Below, in pieces: positions 16,714 to 25,281 of a stretch of 64,000 nucleotides of DNA. This DNA comes from Paraburkholderia silviterrae. GTDB taxonomy: Bacteria > Pseudomonadota > Gammaproteobacteria > Burkholderiales > Burkholderiaceae. Numbering within the stretch: the first letter of the stretch is position 1; each line of letters starts with the position of its first letter. The stretch covers positions 35,329 through 99,328 of the forward strand of contig NZ_SMRP01000025.1 in the NCBI RefSeq assembly GCF_004353915.1, given 5' to 3'. The notes beneath the pieces were generated by a model. That model saw only the letters and a list, made by a program, of their open reading frames with translations, made no database searches and was not told where the DNA came from. A program made the position numbers and the translations under genes.

Positions 16714-17355
16714 TCAGACTGACAGCTTCTCGACGATTTCGTCAGTCGAAACAATGGCGCACGCATAAGCCGGCATGTTGAACTGAAGCGAGGCGTCCAT
16801 CTCGGCTTGTCCAAAGCTGCCAATGGCATCTTTCACGAGCGTGACTTCGTAGCCTAGCTCTGCCGCAAAGCGAACGGTGGATTCAATGCATGTGTTAGCG
16901 CGCATGCCAATCACGATGACTTTGCGCAGACCATGCTTCTTGAGCTGAAAGTCAAGATCCGTGTTGGCGAACCCGCTTGAGAGCCAGTGTTCCTGCGCGA
17001 CGATCTCACCAGGGCGCGGCTCGAAATCAGGGTGAAAACTTCCCCCCCAAGTCCCGTCAGCAAAGACACGTCCCTTGTCGGCGGCGGCGCCGATGGGCGG
17101 TATGGTCTTCCAATGATTGTGCAGATCGCATTCGCGCCAACGATGGTGAGGGGCAATGAAGACTTGCACACCAGCCGTTCGAGCGGCAGCGAGGACCTGC
17201 CGCATATGCTCTACGACATTGTTCGCCTCCAGTGTCGCGCGGCAGAGTTCGTAGAGCTTGCCTCCCTCTGACAGGAAGTCGTTATAGGGATCGACGATGA
17301 GCAGCCCCGTCAAATCAGGCTCGTAAGTCAGCCCAGACGCGGATTGATTTGCCAT
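16714..17355 (-). CDS. Isochorismatase-family cysteine hydrolase
   Basis: A 213-residue hydrolase of the isochorismatase/nicotinamidase fold. The catalytic set is visible: aspartate in LLIVDPYNDF (near residue 22), the lysine region in LKKHGLRKVIVIG and the nucleophile cysteine in GMRANTCIESTVRFA. Members cleave isochorismate, nicotinamide, N-carbamoyl compounds or ureido acids; which one applies here cannot be told. The gene is divergent from an HxlR regulator with a 149-base shared promoter region, a layout in which the regulator usually represses or activates the enzyme gene. Confidence 0.92.
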   Translation of the reverse strand: MANQSASGLTYEPDLTGLLIVDPYNDFLSEGGKLYELCRATLEANNVVEHMRQVLAAARTAGVQVFIAPHHRWRECDLHNHWKTIPPIGAAADKGRVFADGTWGGSFHPDFEPRPGEIVAQEHWLSSGFANTDLDFQLKKHGLRKVIVIGMRANTCIESTVRFAAELGYEVTLVKDAIGSFGQAEMDASLQFNMPAYACAIVSTDEIVEKLSV

Positions 17356-17400
17356 TTTGAGGAGCCCTCTGGTACGTTGAATGTGTGACTACAATATTTG

Positions 17401-17414
17401 AAGTTACACAACTT
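17401..17414. promoter_or_regulatory. Palindrome between isochorismatase and HxlR genes (candidate operator)
   Basis: AAGTTACACAACTT is a perfect 5-base inverted repeat with a 4-base centre, in an AT-rich part of the divergent promoter region. Its size and position fit a homodimeric winged-helix protein such as HxlR. No other strong dyad is seen there. The link is positional only. Confidence 0.4.
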
Positions 17415-17504
17415 GTAAAGGGTAAAGACTTGACCGATGAACGTTAGCGATCTTGGTTCGCTGCGCCGGCTGGTTCAGAATGTGGGGTTTATTGAGGGAT
17501 CGAG

Positions 17505-18062
17505 ATGAAACAACAGGATACTGGCGAGACGCTTTGTCCCCTCGCTCGTGCGGCTGCCATCATTGCGGATCGCTGGACCATCTTGATTCTGCGCGAGCTG
17601 AGAATGGGCAACGATCGCTTCGATGGCATTCAGGCGCAGACCGGGATGTCGCCCAACTTGCTTACCCAGCGCCTCAAAACCATGGAGGACAACGACCTCA
17701 TCGAGCGCCGGCTCTATCACGAGCGACCCAAGCGGTACGCCTACTGCATCACAGACAATGCGCGCGAGCTTGACGGGGTGATGCTGACCCTTCGCTTGTG
17801 GGGAATGCGGCACTGCGGGCTCGATCCAGAGGCTGAAAGCGCTGTGACGATGACGCATCGCCGGACCGGCGCGACCATCGACGCAGACTGGCAACCCGAA
17901 GAAGCCGACCTGCCCTTCAGCTTTAGCCAGGTTGAAACCCGGATCAATCCATCGTGGGCGGCCGAACGAGCCGCTCGCGCGGAGGCCTTTGCTGTAGAGC
18001 GGAAAAACCAGGTTTCCAAACGTGCCCCACGAAAGCGCAATGCCATTTCCGTCAGGGATTGA
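17505..18062 (+). CDS. HxlR-family transcriptional regulator
   Basis: A 185-residue winged-helix regulator. The N-terminal 110 residues are a standard HxlR domain: CPLARAAAIIADRWTILILREL, RFDGIQAQTGMSPNLLTQRLK, then the wing RRLYHERPKRYAYCIT. The C-terminal 75 residues are an extension (RRTGATIDADWQPEE and a basic tail) found in a longer subgroup of the family. HxlR proteins often sense reactive aldehydes, quinones or disulfide stress through a cysteine near the N-terminus; C11 is present. GAGG lies upstream of the ATG. It probably controls the divergent isochorismatase-family gene. Confidence 0.92.
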   Translation: MKQQDTGETLCPLARAAAIIADRWTILILRELRMGNDRFDGIQAQTGMSPNLLTQRLKTMEDNDLIERRLYHERPKRYAYCITDNARELDGVMLTLRLWGMRHCGLDPEAESAVTMTHRRTGATIDADWQPEEADLPFSFSQVETRINPSWAAERAARAEAFAVERKNQVSKRAPRKRNAISVRD

Positions 18063-18259
18063 CCTTTGATGCCGGGTCTTGTCTGTTGGGGATCCGCAGG
18101 ACACGACCCGTTCGAGTCAGTCCCGACTCGCGAAATCACACCTCCGCTACACGATGACCATCTCGACGCAGGAGTAACGTCGTATCGACAGAACTCCGCG
18201 TTTGTAAGGTTGCTGTGCAACACTTCGATGTCACCCTTTCGTCGACGCAGGTGAATGCG

Positions 18260-18565
18260 ATGGATCAGCCACGTACTGTCATTACCGATCCCATTCTTTT
18301 CGCCGACTCGGCGGTGTGGTTTTCCGCCTATGGATTCGGCTGGGGATACCGCGCCTTCGCGCTGCCATTTGAAGTCGTCTGCGAAGAGCTCGGCGCTCGC
18401 AATGAGACCGTACAGCAGGTGCGACTCGCGTTCGAGTTGAACAAACGCCGACTTCTAACGACCGTGCAACAATATCGAGCAGCATCTGCAACCGGCGAGC
18501 GCATCACGCTCTCGGTCGAAGATCTGCAGCGCGTCACGCCCGAATTCGACTACTTCGGAGCATAA
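18260..18565 (+). CDS. Small hypothetical protein resembling the DUF1488 type
   Basis: A 101-residue protein. Starting at ATG 18260 it has an AGGTGA ribosome site five bases upstream; an in-frame ATG at 18215 has none. The layout (aromatic strands SAVWFSAYGFGW, then FEVVCEELGA, an amphipathic helix with FELNKRRLLTTV, and a terminal ITLSVEDL) is like the short burkholderial DUF1488 proteins. I cannot confirm membership by eye. No function is known for that family. It stands alone between HxlR and the YdeI-family gene. Confidence 0.6.
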   Translation: MDQPRTVITDPILFADSAVWFSAYGFGWGYRAFALPFEVVCEELGARNETVQQVRLAFELNKRRLLTTVQQYRAASATGERITLSVEDLQRVTPEFDYFGA

Positions 18566-18569
18566 ATTT

Positions 18570-18603
18570 CGGCAGACTGCGCTTGGCCGGCCTCTGTCTG
18601 CCG
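18570..18603. terminator. Dyad after the DUF1488-like gene
   Basis: Perfect 8-base arms CGGCAGAC and GTCTGCCG enclose an 18-base loop that itself contains the palindrome GGCCGGCC. It starts five bases after the stop codon. There is no T run, so it would be a Rho-assisted or weak terminator. The following 18604-19092 has no gene that I can support. Confidence 0.45.
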
Positions 18604-19092
18604 GCGATCGGCCGCACGCGCCCCCTTGCCGATATTCATCAACGCGACGGCAACGGCCGCTGTCTGGAGCCGAGCAGTCGATCGATACTGCCACGCTCGG
18701 CCATATAGCCGGCCATAGCCGCCATTAGAGAATGTCAGGCGCTTTCTGTGAGTGGAGAGGACCCGCTTTCGTGGATACCCTCTATCCTGCGAATAAGGAA
18801 GTGTGGATCATGTCTAAATTAATGATCAGCCGGTGGCGCAATTGCACGCCCCTGAAACCTCGCTAAATTGCAGGCCAGGGGCAGAATCCAATAGCGAAGA
18901 AAAGCGGACGTGCACCAAACGTCCAGAACCCAGGCACTGCTGACATTCGAGTGTCCGTGTGAAAACCGTGCCGAGAGTACACGCTGAATTGTCGATAAAT
19001 CGGGTATTCCCAAATCCGCGCAAATCGGTAATCTGCGAGGTTTCAGTGAACGAAAAAGTCTCGCTGCCTGAATGCAACCATTCGGATCCTCC

Positions 19093-19662
19093 ATGACTGA
19101 GCCTCGTCTGACATTCCTTGACCAGAATGAATGGGAAAACTGGTTGACGCAAAACGGCGGTACCTCGACCGGGATATGGTTGCGCCTTGCCAAAAAGGGC
19201 GCCGGGCAGCCAACCTTGACTTACGAACAGGCGCTGGAAAGTGCCCTTTGTCACGGCTGGATCGACGGTCAAAAGCAGACTGAAAGTGAAGAACACTGGT
19301 TGCAACGCTTCACTCGACGCTCCGCAAAAAGTATCTGGTCCGTGCTCAACAAAGATCGGGCCGAAGCGCTGATCGCCGCAGGCAGAATGCTTCCTTCGGG
19401 CATGCGAGAAATCGAGAAAGCCAAAAAGGATGGCCGCTGGGAGGCAGCCTATACGTCGCCCAGCAACTCGGTCGTGCCGGACGACCTGCAAGCCGCACTG
19501 GATGCCAATCCCAAGGCCAGCGCGTTCTTTGCGACGCTGAACGGCCGAAACCGCTACGCCATCCTGTTTCGGATACAGAATGCCAAAAAGGCCGCAACAC
19601 GGGTGCGCAAGATCGAGGAGTTCATCGACATGCTGAATCGCGGCGAAACCATTCATCCCTAG
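19093..19662 (+). CDS. YdeI/OmpD-associated family protein
   Basis: A 189-residue soluble protein of the YdeI family. Typical signatures are LTFLDQNEWENWL at the start, GIWLRLAKKGAGQPTLTYEQALESALCHGWIDGQ, FTRRSAKSIWSVLNKDRAEALI, and the C-terminal RIQNAKKAATRVRKIEEFI. E. coli YdeI has been linked to peptide resistance, but the biochemical role is unknown. Start at MTEPRL is chosen by family length; the frame opens at 19072. No operon partner: more than 300 empty bases lie on each side. Confidence 0.88.
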   Translation: MTEPRLTFLDQNEWENWLTQNGGTSTGIWLRLAKKGAGQPTLTYEQALESALCHGWIDGQKQTESEEHWLQRFTRRSAKSIWSVLNKDRAEALIAAGRMLPSGMREIEKAKKDGRWEAAYTSPSNSVVPDDLQAALDANPKASAFFATLNGRNRYAILFRIQNAKKAATRVRKIEEFIDMLNRGETIHP

Positions 19663-20165
19663 ACGAGGAAGCTCGACCGCCGACGAAAGTCGCCGGACGA
19701 CGCCGCGCTCAGGGCGGGCAACCCGCAGCGCTCTCCACGCCTCAGCGCTGGCGAGCGTCGATTAATGCTGGCTTACGGTTTATTTATCTCTTTGGCCGCG
19801 ATTCGCGCGTGACCGGCCGTTACGAAAATCCGGCCGAGCGTCGGATTCTGGCCGCAGCCGCTTGCGCTCGCCGTCCCCGGTAATCCAGGACGAACTTTCT
19901 TGGGCTCTTCGCGGACTACCGGCCAGCGCCTCGCGCATCGCAAAGGACCTCAACGCAAGCTCAATGAAAAAGGTCCTGAAGCAAAACGTAAATGCAAATA
20001 GCAGTCATTCTCATCTTTATTGACGAGATGAGATCCAGCCGGTACGATGCGCCACAGATCGACGGGGCGATGCCACGCTAATCACACGCGGTTCGGGTGA
20101 TGAGTGAGCCATGCACGGAACGCACGCCGAAGTTTCGACATGGCCTGACGAACCTGGACTAGAAG
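19663..20165. other. Intergenic stretch without supported genes
   Basis: About 500 bases between the YdeI-family and cytochrome b561 genes. Only short, shifting open frames with no recognisable family are present. An AT-rich part near 19985-20030 may carry the promoter of the cytochrome gene. I see no strong dyad or RNA-like structure. Confidence 0.5.
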
Positions 20166-20807
20166 ATGCGCGCGAACCGGATGCCGCCAGCGGCAATGCA
20201 ATGCTGTCCTCACTCGGGCGAGGCGCCCACCTTGGCCGCACCCGACAATCGTTCGGGCAGGCCCGGCCTGGACCGGCTAAAGCTGGCGAGCCGCCCCGCC
20301 CTCGACCGCTACGACGGCGTGGCGCGATTTTTCCATTGGACGTTTGCCGCCTGCATCGTCTATGCGAGCGTGGCGGGCTATACGCTCACCCGCATCGCCA
20401 GCGGCCCCGTGCATCATTTCCTGTCCCAACTGAACATGTCGATCGGGACGGTGCTCATCGTCCTGTTTCCGTTTCGAGCGGGCTGGAAGCTGGTTCGTAC
20501 CGAACCTCGCGCGATGCGGGGTGTGTCGGTCCGGCAGCAATCGCTGGCGCACGGCGTACATGGCGTGCTTTATCTCACGATGTTTGCCGTGCTCACGAGC
20601 GGCTTCCTGATGGTCCCAAACGGCTATTCGTTCCTTGGCCTCTTTGAGATTCACACGCCGTTTCAACGAGGCCCGCTAACCGACGAACTATTCACCGTGC
20701 ACCGCGCAAGTTGCGCGCTGCTGGCAGGACTGGTCGTGCTGCATGTGCTCGCGGTCATCAAGCACCAGTTGATCGCGCGGAACGATGTGTTGCGCAGGAT
20801 GCTTTAA
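20166..20807 (+). CDS. Cytochrome b561-type membrane protein
   Basis: Up to 213 residues with four transmembrane helices. The conserved part begins at RYDGVARFFHWTFAACIVYA, with the heme-ligand histidine in FFHW. It continues with QSLAHGVHGVLYLTMFAVLTSGFLM (further histidines) and ends with HRASCALLAGLVVLHVLAVIKHQ carrying the last ligands. This is the layout of bacterial CybB proteins, which pass electrons from quinol to periplasmic acceptors such as superoxide. The first 40 residues are not membrane-like, and internal methionines (11 residues on) are possible starts. It is convergent with metR. Confidence 0.88.
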   Translation: MRANRMPPAAMQCCPHSGEAPTLAAPDNRSGRPGLDRLKLASRPALDRYDGVARFFHWTFAACIVYASVAGYTLTRIASGPVHHFLSQLNMSIGTVLIVLFPFRAGWKLVRTEPRAMRGVSVRQQSLAHGVHGVLYLTMFAVLTSGFLMVPNGYSFLGLFEIHTPFQRGPLTDELFTVHRASCALLAGLVVLHVLAVIKHQLIARNDVLRRML

Positions 20808-20909
20808 GCCCGGACGCTGCGCCGGGCCTTATTTGCTCTGCTATCCTACTTATTGAATCCAGTGGCTACGACGTAACTGGCGACGACGCGGCGACAAAGC
20901 GCTCCTGGA

Positions 20910-21818
20910 TCACCCCCGCACGCGCGGCGCCACCCAGCTCGACTCCCTCGCGAACTGCACGAACGATCTCAGATAATCAACCGCCCCATCGGCCTCCCGC
21001 GTGCCCAGAAAAATCTGCTTGGCAATGCCCTCCTTGCCGAGCTTCACGATCGCAAGCGGCATGCGCTCGGCGTACTCCTCCGCGAGCCACCTCGGCAAGG
21101 CCGCCACGCCGCGGCTGCTCGCCACCATCTGCAGCATGATGTCGGTGGTCTCGATGGTCTTGTGGCGACGCGGCACGATACCCGCCGGCCGCAGAAACTG
21201 GTTGTAGATGTCGAGCCGGTCCGTATCCACCGGATAGGTGATGAGCGTCTCGTCCACGAGCTGTTCGGGCTTCACATACCGCGCGTTCGCGAGCCGGTGG
21301 CTCTCGCTCACCACCAGCACCTGCTCATAATCGAACACAGGATCGAAGCGCAGCCCCGGCCGGTTCAGCGGATCGGGCGTCACGAGCACGTCCACGTCGT
21401 AGCCGAACAACGCGCCAATGCCGCCGAATTGAAAGCGCTGCTTGACGTCCACGTCGACATCGGGCCAGCGCGCGAGATACGGCGACACCACCTTGAGCAG
21501 CCACTGATAGCACGGATGGCATTCCATGCCGATGCGCAGCGTGCCGCGCTCGCCCGCCGCATATTGCTTCATGCGCTCCTCGGCCAGCTCGAATTGCGGC
21601 AGCAGCCGCTCGGCGAGCGAGAGCAGATACTGGCCCGCCTGCGTGAGCCGCAGGCTGCGCCCCTCGCGGTCCCAGATCGGCGTGCCCAACTGCTGCTCGA
21701 TTTTCTTGACCGTGTGACTGAGCGCCGATTGCGTGAGAAAAAGCGCGCCCGCCGCCGCGGTGAGCGATCCCTGGCGCGCGACTTCGCGCACGATGACGAG
21801 GTGGATGCGTTCGAGCAT
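20910..21818 (-). CDS. metR: LysR-type regulator of methionine biosynthesis
   Basis: A 302-residue LysR regulator starting at MLERIHLVIV (an ATG at 21842 is eight residues further up). The helix-turn-helix is SLTAAAGALFLTQSALSHTVKKIEQQLG. The effector domain matches E. coli MetR: IGMECHPCYQWL (compare IAIECHSCIQWL), FDYEQVLVVSESH, ITYPVDTDRLDIYNQFLRPAGI and MVASSRGVAALPRW. MetR uses homocysteine as co-effector to activate metE and is itself autoregulated. It is divergent from metE, with a strong dyad between the two, so identification is secure. Confidence 0.95.
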   Translation of the reverse strand: MLERIHLVIVREVARQGSLTAAAGALFLTQSALSHTVKKIEQQLGTPIWDREGRSLRLTQAGQYLLSLAERLLPQFELAEERMKQYAAGERGTLRIGMECHPCYQWLLKVVSPYLARWPDVDVDVKQRFQFGGIGALFGYDVDVLVTPDPLNRPGLRFDPVFDYEQVLVVSESHRLANARYVKPEQLVDETLITYPVDTDRLDIYNQFLRPAGIVPRRHKTIETTDIMLQMVASSRGVAALPRWLAEEYAERMPLAIVKLGKEGIAKQIFLGTREADGAVDYLRSFVQFARESSWVAPRVRG

Positions 21819-21861
21819 GTTCCGGGGTCCCGATGCAATCAATGAAGAAAACTAATGGGTG

Positions 21862-21888
21862 GATGAAATAATGCCATTTTATTTCATC
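21862..21888. promoter_or_regulatory. Candidate MetR operator between metR and metE
   Basis: Perfect 10-base arms GATGAAATAA (21862-21871) and TTATTTCATC (21879-21888) around a 7-base centre. The arms contain TGAA and TTCA, the outer parts of the enteric MetR consensus, although the distance between them is wider. The palindromes ATCAGCTGAT (21886-21895) and GATAGCTCTATC (21893-21904) overlap its right side, so several dimers might bind in tandem. It lies 44 bases from the metR start and about 70 from the metE start. Confidence 0.65.
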
Positions 21889-21957
21889 AGCTGATAGCTC
21901 TATCATCGCTGCCACTTCAGCTGGTTTTTTGCACTTTTCTCCTGGATGGCAGCACAG

Positions 21958-24243
21958 ATGGTCACCACACACAACCTCGGCTTCCCGCGCATTGGCGCGC
22001 AACGCGAACTCAAGTTCGGCCTCGAACGCTACTGGAAGGGCGAGTCCTCGCGCGACGAGCTCAAGGCGCTCGGCGCACAACTGCGCGCGCGTCACTGGGA
22101 CAACCAGAAGGCACTCGATTTCGTGCCCGTCGGCGACTTCGCGTTCTACGACCAGGTGCTCGACATGAGCTTCACGCTCGGCAATCTGCCCGAGCGCGTG
22201 CAGGGCTTTCATGGCGACAAGCTCGACAACTATTTCCGCGTGGCGCGAGGCCGTTCGGCGCAAGGCGCCGAAGACCATGCGGACTGCTGCGGAGGCGTCG
22301 CCGCCGGTGAAATGACGAAGTGGTTCGACACGAACTATCACTACATCGTCCCCGAGTTTACGGTCGACACGCAGTTCAATCTCGATACCTCGCGTCTCAT
22401 CGAACAACTGCGCGAAGCACGCGCGCAGGGCGTGAAGGCCAAGCCCGTGATCATCGGCCCCATCACCTATCTGTGGCTGGGCAAGGCCAAGGACGACTCG
22501 GACAAGCTCGCCCTGCTGCCGCGCATCATGCCGGTGTACCGCGCGCTGCTCGACTATTTCCGCATCATGGACGTCGAGTGGGTACAGATCGACGAGCCCG
22601 TTCTTGCAACCGAGCTCGACCCGGCGTGGCGCAAGGCGTTCGAGACGGCCTATGAGGGCTTCGAAGACCGCCGCGTCAAGCTGCTGCTCACGACCTACTT
22701 CGGCCAGCTTCAGGAAAATCTCGACCTCGCTTGCAGTTTGGCGGTCGACGGCCTGCACATCGACGCCATCAACGCCCGCGAAGAACTCGCGCTGGCCGCG
22801 CAGAAGCTGCCCGCGCAAAGCGTGCTCTCGGTTGGCGCGATCAACGGCCGCAATATCTGGAAGACCGACCTGAACGTCACGCTCGAATGGCTCGCACCGC
22901 TGGCGCAGCAACTGGGCGAGCGTCTGTGGCTGGCGCCCTCGTGCTCGCTGCTGCACGTGCCCGTCGACCTCGCGAGCGAAGAAAAGCTCGATGTCGAAAT
23001 CCGCTCGTGGCTCGCGTTCGCCCTGCAAAAGCTCGACGAGCTGAACGTGCTCGCCACCGCGCTCAATGACGGCCGCGACAAGGTTGCCGGCGCACTGGCC
23101 GCCAACGCCGCCGCCGTCGAAGCACGCCGCCACTCGCCGCGCGTGAACAACCCGGCGGTGAAGGCCGCGCTCGCACGCGTGGACGCAACGCTCGGCAATC
23201 GCCAGCAGTCCTATGCACAACGTGCGCCGAAACAGGCCGCGCTGCTAAACCTGCCCACGTATCCAACCACGACGATCGGCTCTTTCCCGCAGACCGCGGA
23301 AATCCGCCAGGCGCGCAGCCAGTTCAAGAGCGGCGCGCTCGACAACACGGGCTACCATGCCGCAATGCGCGCCGAGATCGAGCGCAGCGTGCGCGAACAG
23401 GAAAAGCTGGGCCTCGACGTACTCGTGCACGGCGAAGCCGAGCGCAACGACATGGTCGAATACTTTGGCGAGCAGCTCGACGGTTATGCATTCAGCCAGT
23501 TCGGCTGGGTGCAGTCATATGGCTCGCGCTGCGTGAAGCCGCCCATTCTGTTCGGCGACATCAGCCGTCCGAAGGCCATGACGGTCGAGTGGATCGCCTA
23601 CGCGCAGTCGCTCACGAGCAAGCCGATGAAGGGCATGCTCACCGGTCCGGTGACGATCCTCAACTGGTCGTTCGTGCGCGACGACCAGCCGCGTTCAGTG
23701 TCGTGCTACCAGTTGGCGCTGGCGATCCGCGAGGAAGTGCTCGATCTCGAGAAGGCTGGCGTGCGCGTGATCCAGATCGACGAAGCCGCGCTGCGCGAAG
23801 GCTTGCCGCTGCGGCGCGCGCAATGGGGCGAGTATCTGCGCTGGGCTGTCGAATCGTTCCGCATCACGGCGAACGGCGTGGGCGACGAAACGCAGATTCA
23901 TACGCACATGTGCTATTCGGAGTTCAACGACATCATCGCGTCGATTGCCGATATGGACGCCGACGTCATCACGATCGAGACCTCGCGCTCGGACATGGAG
24001 CTGCTCGACGCGTTCGACAACTTCAGGTATCCGAACGAAATCGGGCCGGGTGTGTACGACATCCACTCGCCGAACATCCCGACTGAGGAGCACATCGTGC
24101 AACTCATGCGCAAGGCCGCCGAGCGCATTCCGGCTGAGCGCCTGTGGGTGAATCCGGACTGCGGGCTGAAGACGCGCCAGTGGCAGGAAGTCATTCCCGC
24201 GCTCACCAATATGGTCGCGGCAGCGAGGACGCTGCGCCATTGA
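21958..24243 (+). CDS. metE: Cobalamin-independent methionine synthase
   Basis: A 761-residue enzyme transferring a methyl group from methyltetrahydrofolate-polyglutamate to homocysteine. It starts THNLGFPRIGAQRELKFGLE, as in all MetE proteins, and has both halves of the duplicated barrel. Zinc ligands are in IHTHMCYSEF (His and Cys) and NPDCGLKTR (Cys) near the C-terminus. Length is close to E. coli MetE (753). The frame also has an ATG at 21946; neither start has a good ribosome site, and I prefer 21958 by homology. Controlled by the divergent metR. One region (residues 99-118) reads RGRSAQGAEDHADCCGGVAA, slightly unlike the usual ARG..QG....ACCAGVAAGEMTKWFDTNYHY but still in frame. Confidence 0.96.
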   Translation: MVTTHNLGFPRIGAQRELKFGLERYWKGESSRDELKALGAQLRARHWDNQKALDFVPVGDFAFYDQVLDMSFTLGNLPERVQGFHGDKLDNYFRVARGRSAQGAEDHADCCGGVAAGEMTKWFDTNYHYIVPEFTVDTQFNLDTSRLIEQLREARAQGVKAKPVIIGPITYLWLGKAKDDSDKLALLPRIMPVYRALLDYFRIMDVEWVQIDEPVLATELDPAWRKAFETAYEGFEDRRVKLLLTTYFGQLQENLDLACSLAVDGLHIDAINAREELALAAQKLPAQSVLSVGAINGRNIWKTDLNVTLEWLAPLAQQLGERLWLAPSCSLLHVPVDLASEEKLDVEIRSWLAFALQKLDELNVLATALNDGRDKVAGALAANAAAVEARRHSPRVNNPAVKAALARVDATLGNRQQSYAQRAPKQAALLNLPTYPTTTIGSFPQTAEIRQARSQFKSGALDNTGYHAAMRAEIERSVREQEKLGLDVLVHGEAERNDMVEYFGEQLDGYAFSQFGWVQSYGSRCVKPPILFGDISRPKAMTVEWIAYAQSLTSKPMKGMLTGPVTILNWSFVRDDQPRSVSCYQLALAIREEVLDLEKAGVRVIQIDEAALREGLPLRRAQWGEYLRWAVESFRITANGVGDETQIHTHMCYSEFNDIIASIADMDADVITIETSRSDMELLDAFDNFRYPNEIGPGVYDIHSPNIPTEEHIVQLMRKAAERIPAERLWVNPDCGLKTRQWQEVIPALTNMVAAARTLRH

Positions 24244-24263
24244 CCGGCGCTTGAATGAAGCGA

Positions 24264-24292
24264 GTGAGCGCCTTCCCCTGGAAGGCGCTCAC
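24264..24292. terminator. Strong hairpin between convergent metE and esterase genes
   Basis: A perfect 13-base stem, GTGAGCGCCTTCC paired with GGAAGGCGCTCAC around a CCT loop, in the 70-base gap between the two converging stops. There is no T run on either side. It most likely acts as a shared transcription barrier or RNA 3' end. Confidence 0.7.
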
Positions 24293-24313
24293 GGCAACGT
24301 GCTGCTTCTTGTC

Positions 24314-25270
24314 CTAACCTCTCGGGCTTCCAAGCATCGCCGCTATCGCCGTGACAAAGGCCTCGTACAGCCGGGCGGTCTCGGGGCAGCGCTCCATCGC
24401 CCGCATGCAGCCATGCAGCAATCCACGGCCGAGATGAAACTGCGCTGGAACGCCCGCCGCGCGCAAGCGCTCGACGTACCGCTGTCCGTCGTCTCGCAAC
24501 GGGTCGAACTCGGCTACCGCCACGAACGCCGGCGGCAAGCCGCCGAGCGACGGCGCCGCCAGCGGCGCGAGACGCAGGTCGTTGTGGCTGGCCGAATCGG
24601 GCGCGTAGACGCGCAGGAAATACTCCACATCGGCAGTGCTCAGCAACGGCGCGTCGGCGTTTTCGCGGAAGGACGGAAGACTGTGATCCGTGCCCAGCCC
24701 GGGGTAAATCAGCGCTTGCCCACGCGGCGCCACACCGCCCATCCGCGCGATCTCCAGGCACAACGCCGCCGCCAGATTACCGCCCGCGCTGTCGCCGGCC
24801 ACCACCACGCGGGATGCATCGACTCCCCAGGCGTCGCCCTGCGTCTGCAGATGCCGCCACGCCGCCAGGCAGTCGTCGAACGCGGCCGGAAATACGTGTT
24901 CAGGCGCCAGGCGGTAATCCACCGCAACGACCACCGCGGACAAATCGCGCGCCAGCGGCGCCGTGATGAACTCATGCGAATCCAGACCGCCCACCACCCA
25001 GCCGCCGCCGTGCAGATACAACACACATGGCCAGCCCTGCGTGGGCGCCTCGACCAACGGACGATAGATGCGAACCGGAATGTGCCGGTCCGGCCCGGCG
25101 ATGGCATGCTCTTCAATGACAAGGCGAGCGTCGCGCTCAGGCGTGAAGTATCGGCACAGCGCATCGTAGGCATCGCGCATGGCCTTCACGCTGTCGTCCG
25201 CGGCGACAAAGCGGCCGCTCGTCTCCACGAACTCGCGCATCGCGTCGCTGAGTGGGTAGTGTTTTTGCAT
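24314..25270 (-). CDS. HGGG-motif alpha/beta hydrolase (esterase/lipase, hormone-sensitive-lipase class)
   Basis: A 318-residue carboxylesterase. It has the oxyanion motif LYLHGGGWVVGG, DYRLAPEHVFPAA, the nucleophile elbow GDSAGGN, the acid in AEFDPLRDDG and the histidine in LLHGCMR, all in order. It starts at ATG 25270 (MQKHYPLSDAM), 11 bases after the BCCT transporter stop, so the two form an operon. The pairing suggests an esterified or quaternary-ammonium substrate that is imported and hydrolysed, but neither substrate is known. Confidence 0.93.
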   Translation of the reverse strand: MQKHYPLSDAMREFVETSGRFVAADDSVKAMRDAYDALCRYFTPERDARLVIEEHAIAGPDRHIPVRIYRPLVEAPTQGWPCVLYLHGGGWVVGGLDSHEFITAPLARDLSAVVVAVDYRLAPEHVFPAAFDDCLAAWRHLQTQGDAWGVDASRVVVAGDSAGGNLAAALCLEIARMGGVAPRGQALIYPGLGTDHSLPSFRENADAPLLSTADVEYFLRVYAPDSASHNDLRLAPLAAPSLGGLPPAFVAVAEFDPLRDDGQRYVERLRAAGVPAQFHLGRGLLHGCMRAMERCPETARLYEAFVTAIAAMLGSPRG

Positions 25271-25281
25271 GATGCCCTCGC

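Noticed and set aside
21843..21957. Possible riboswitch upstream of metE
   Set aside because: The region is only about 100 bases and fully occupied by palindromes expected for MetR. No cobalamin- or SAM-riboswitch core was recognised.
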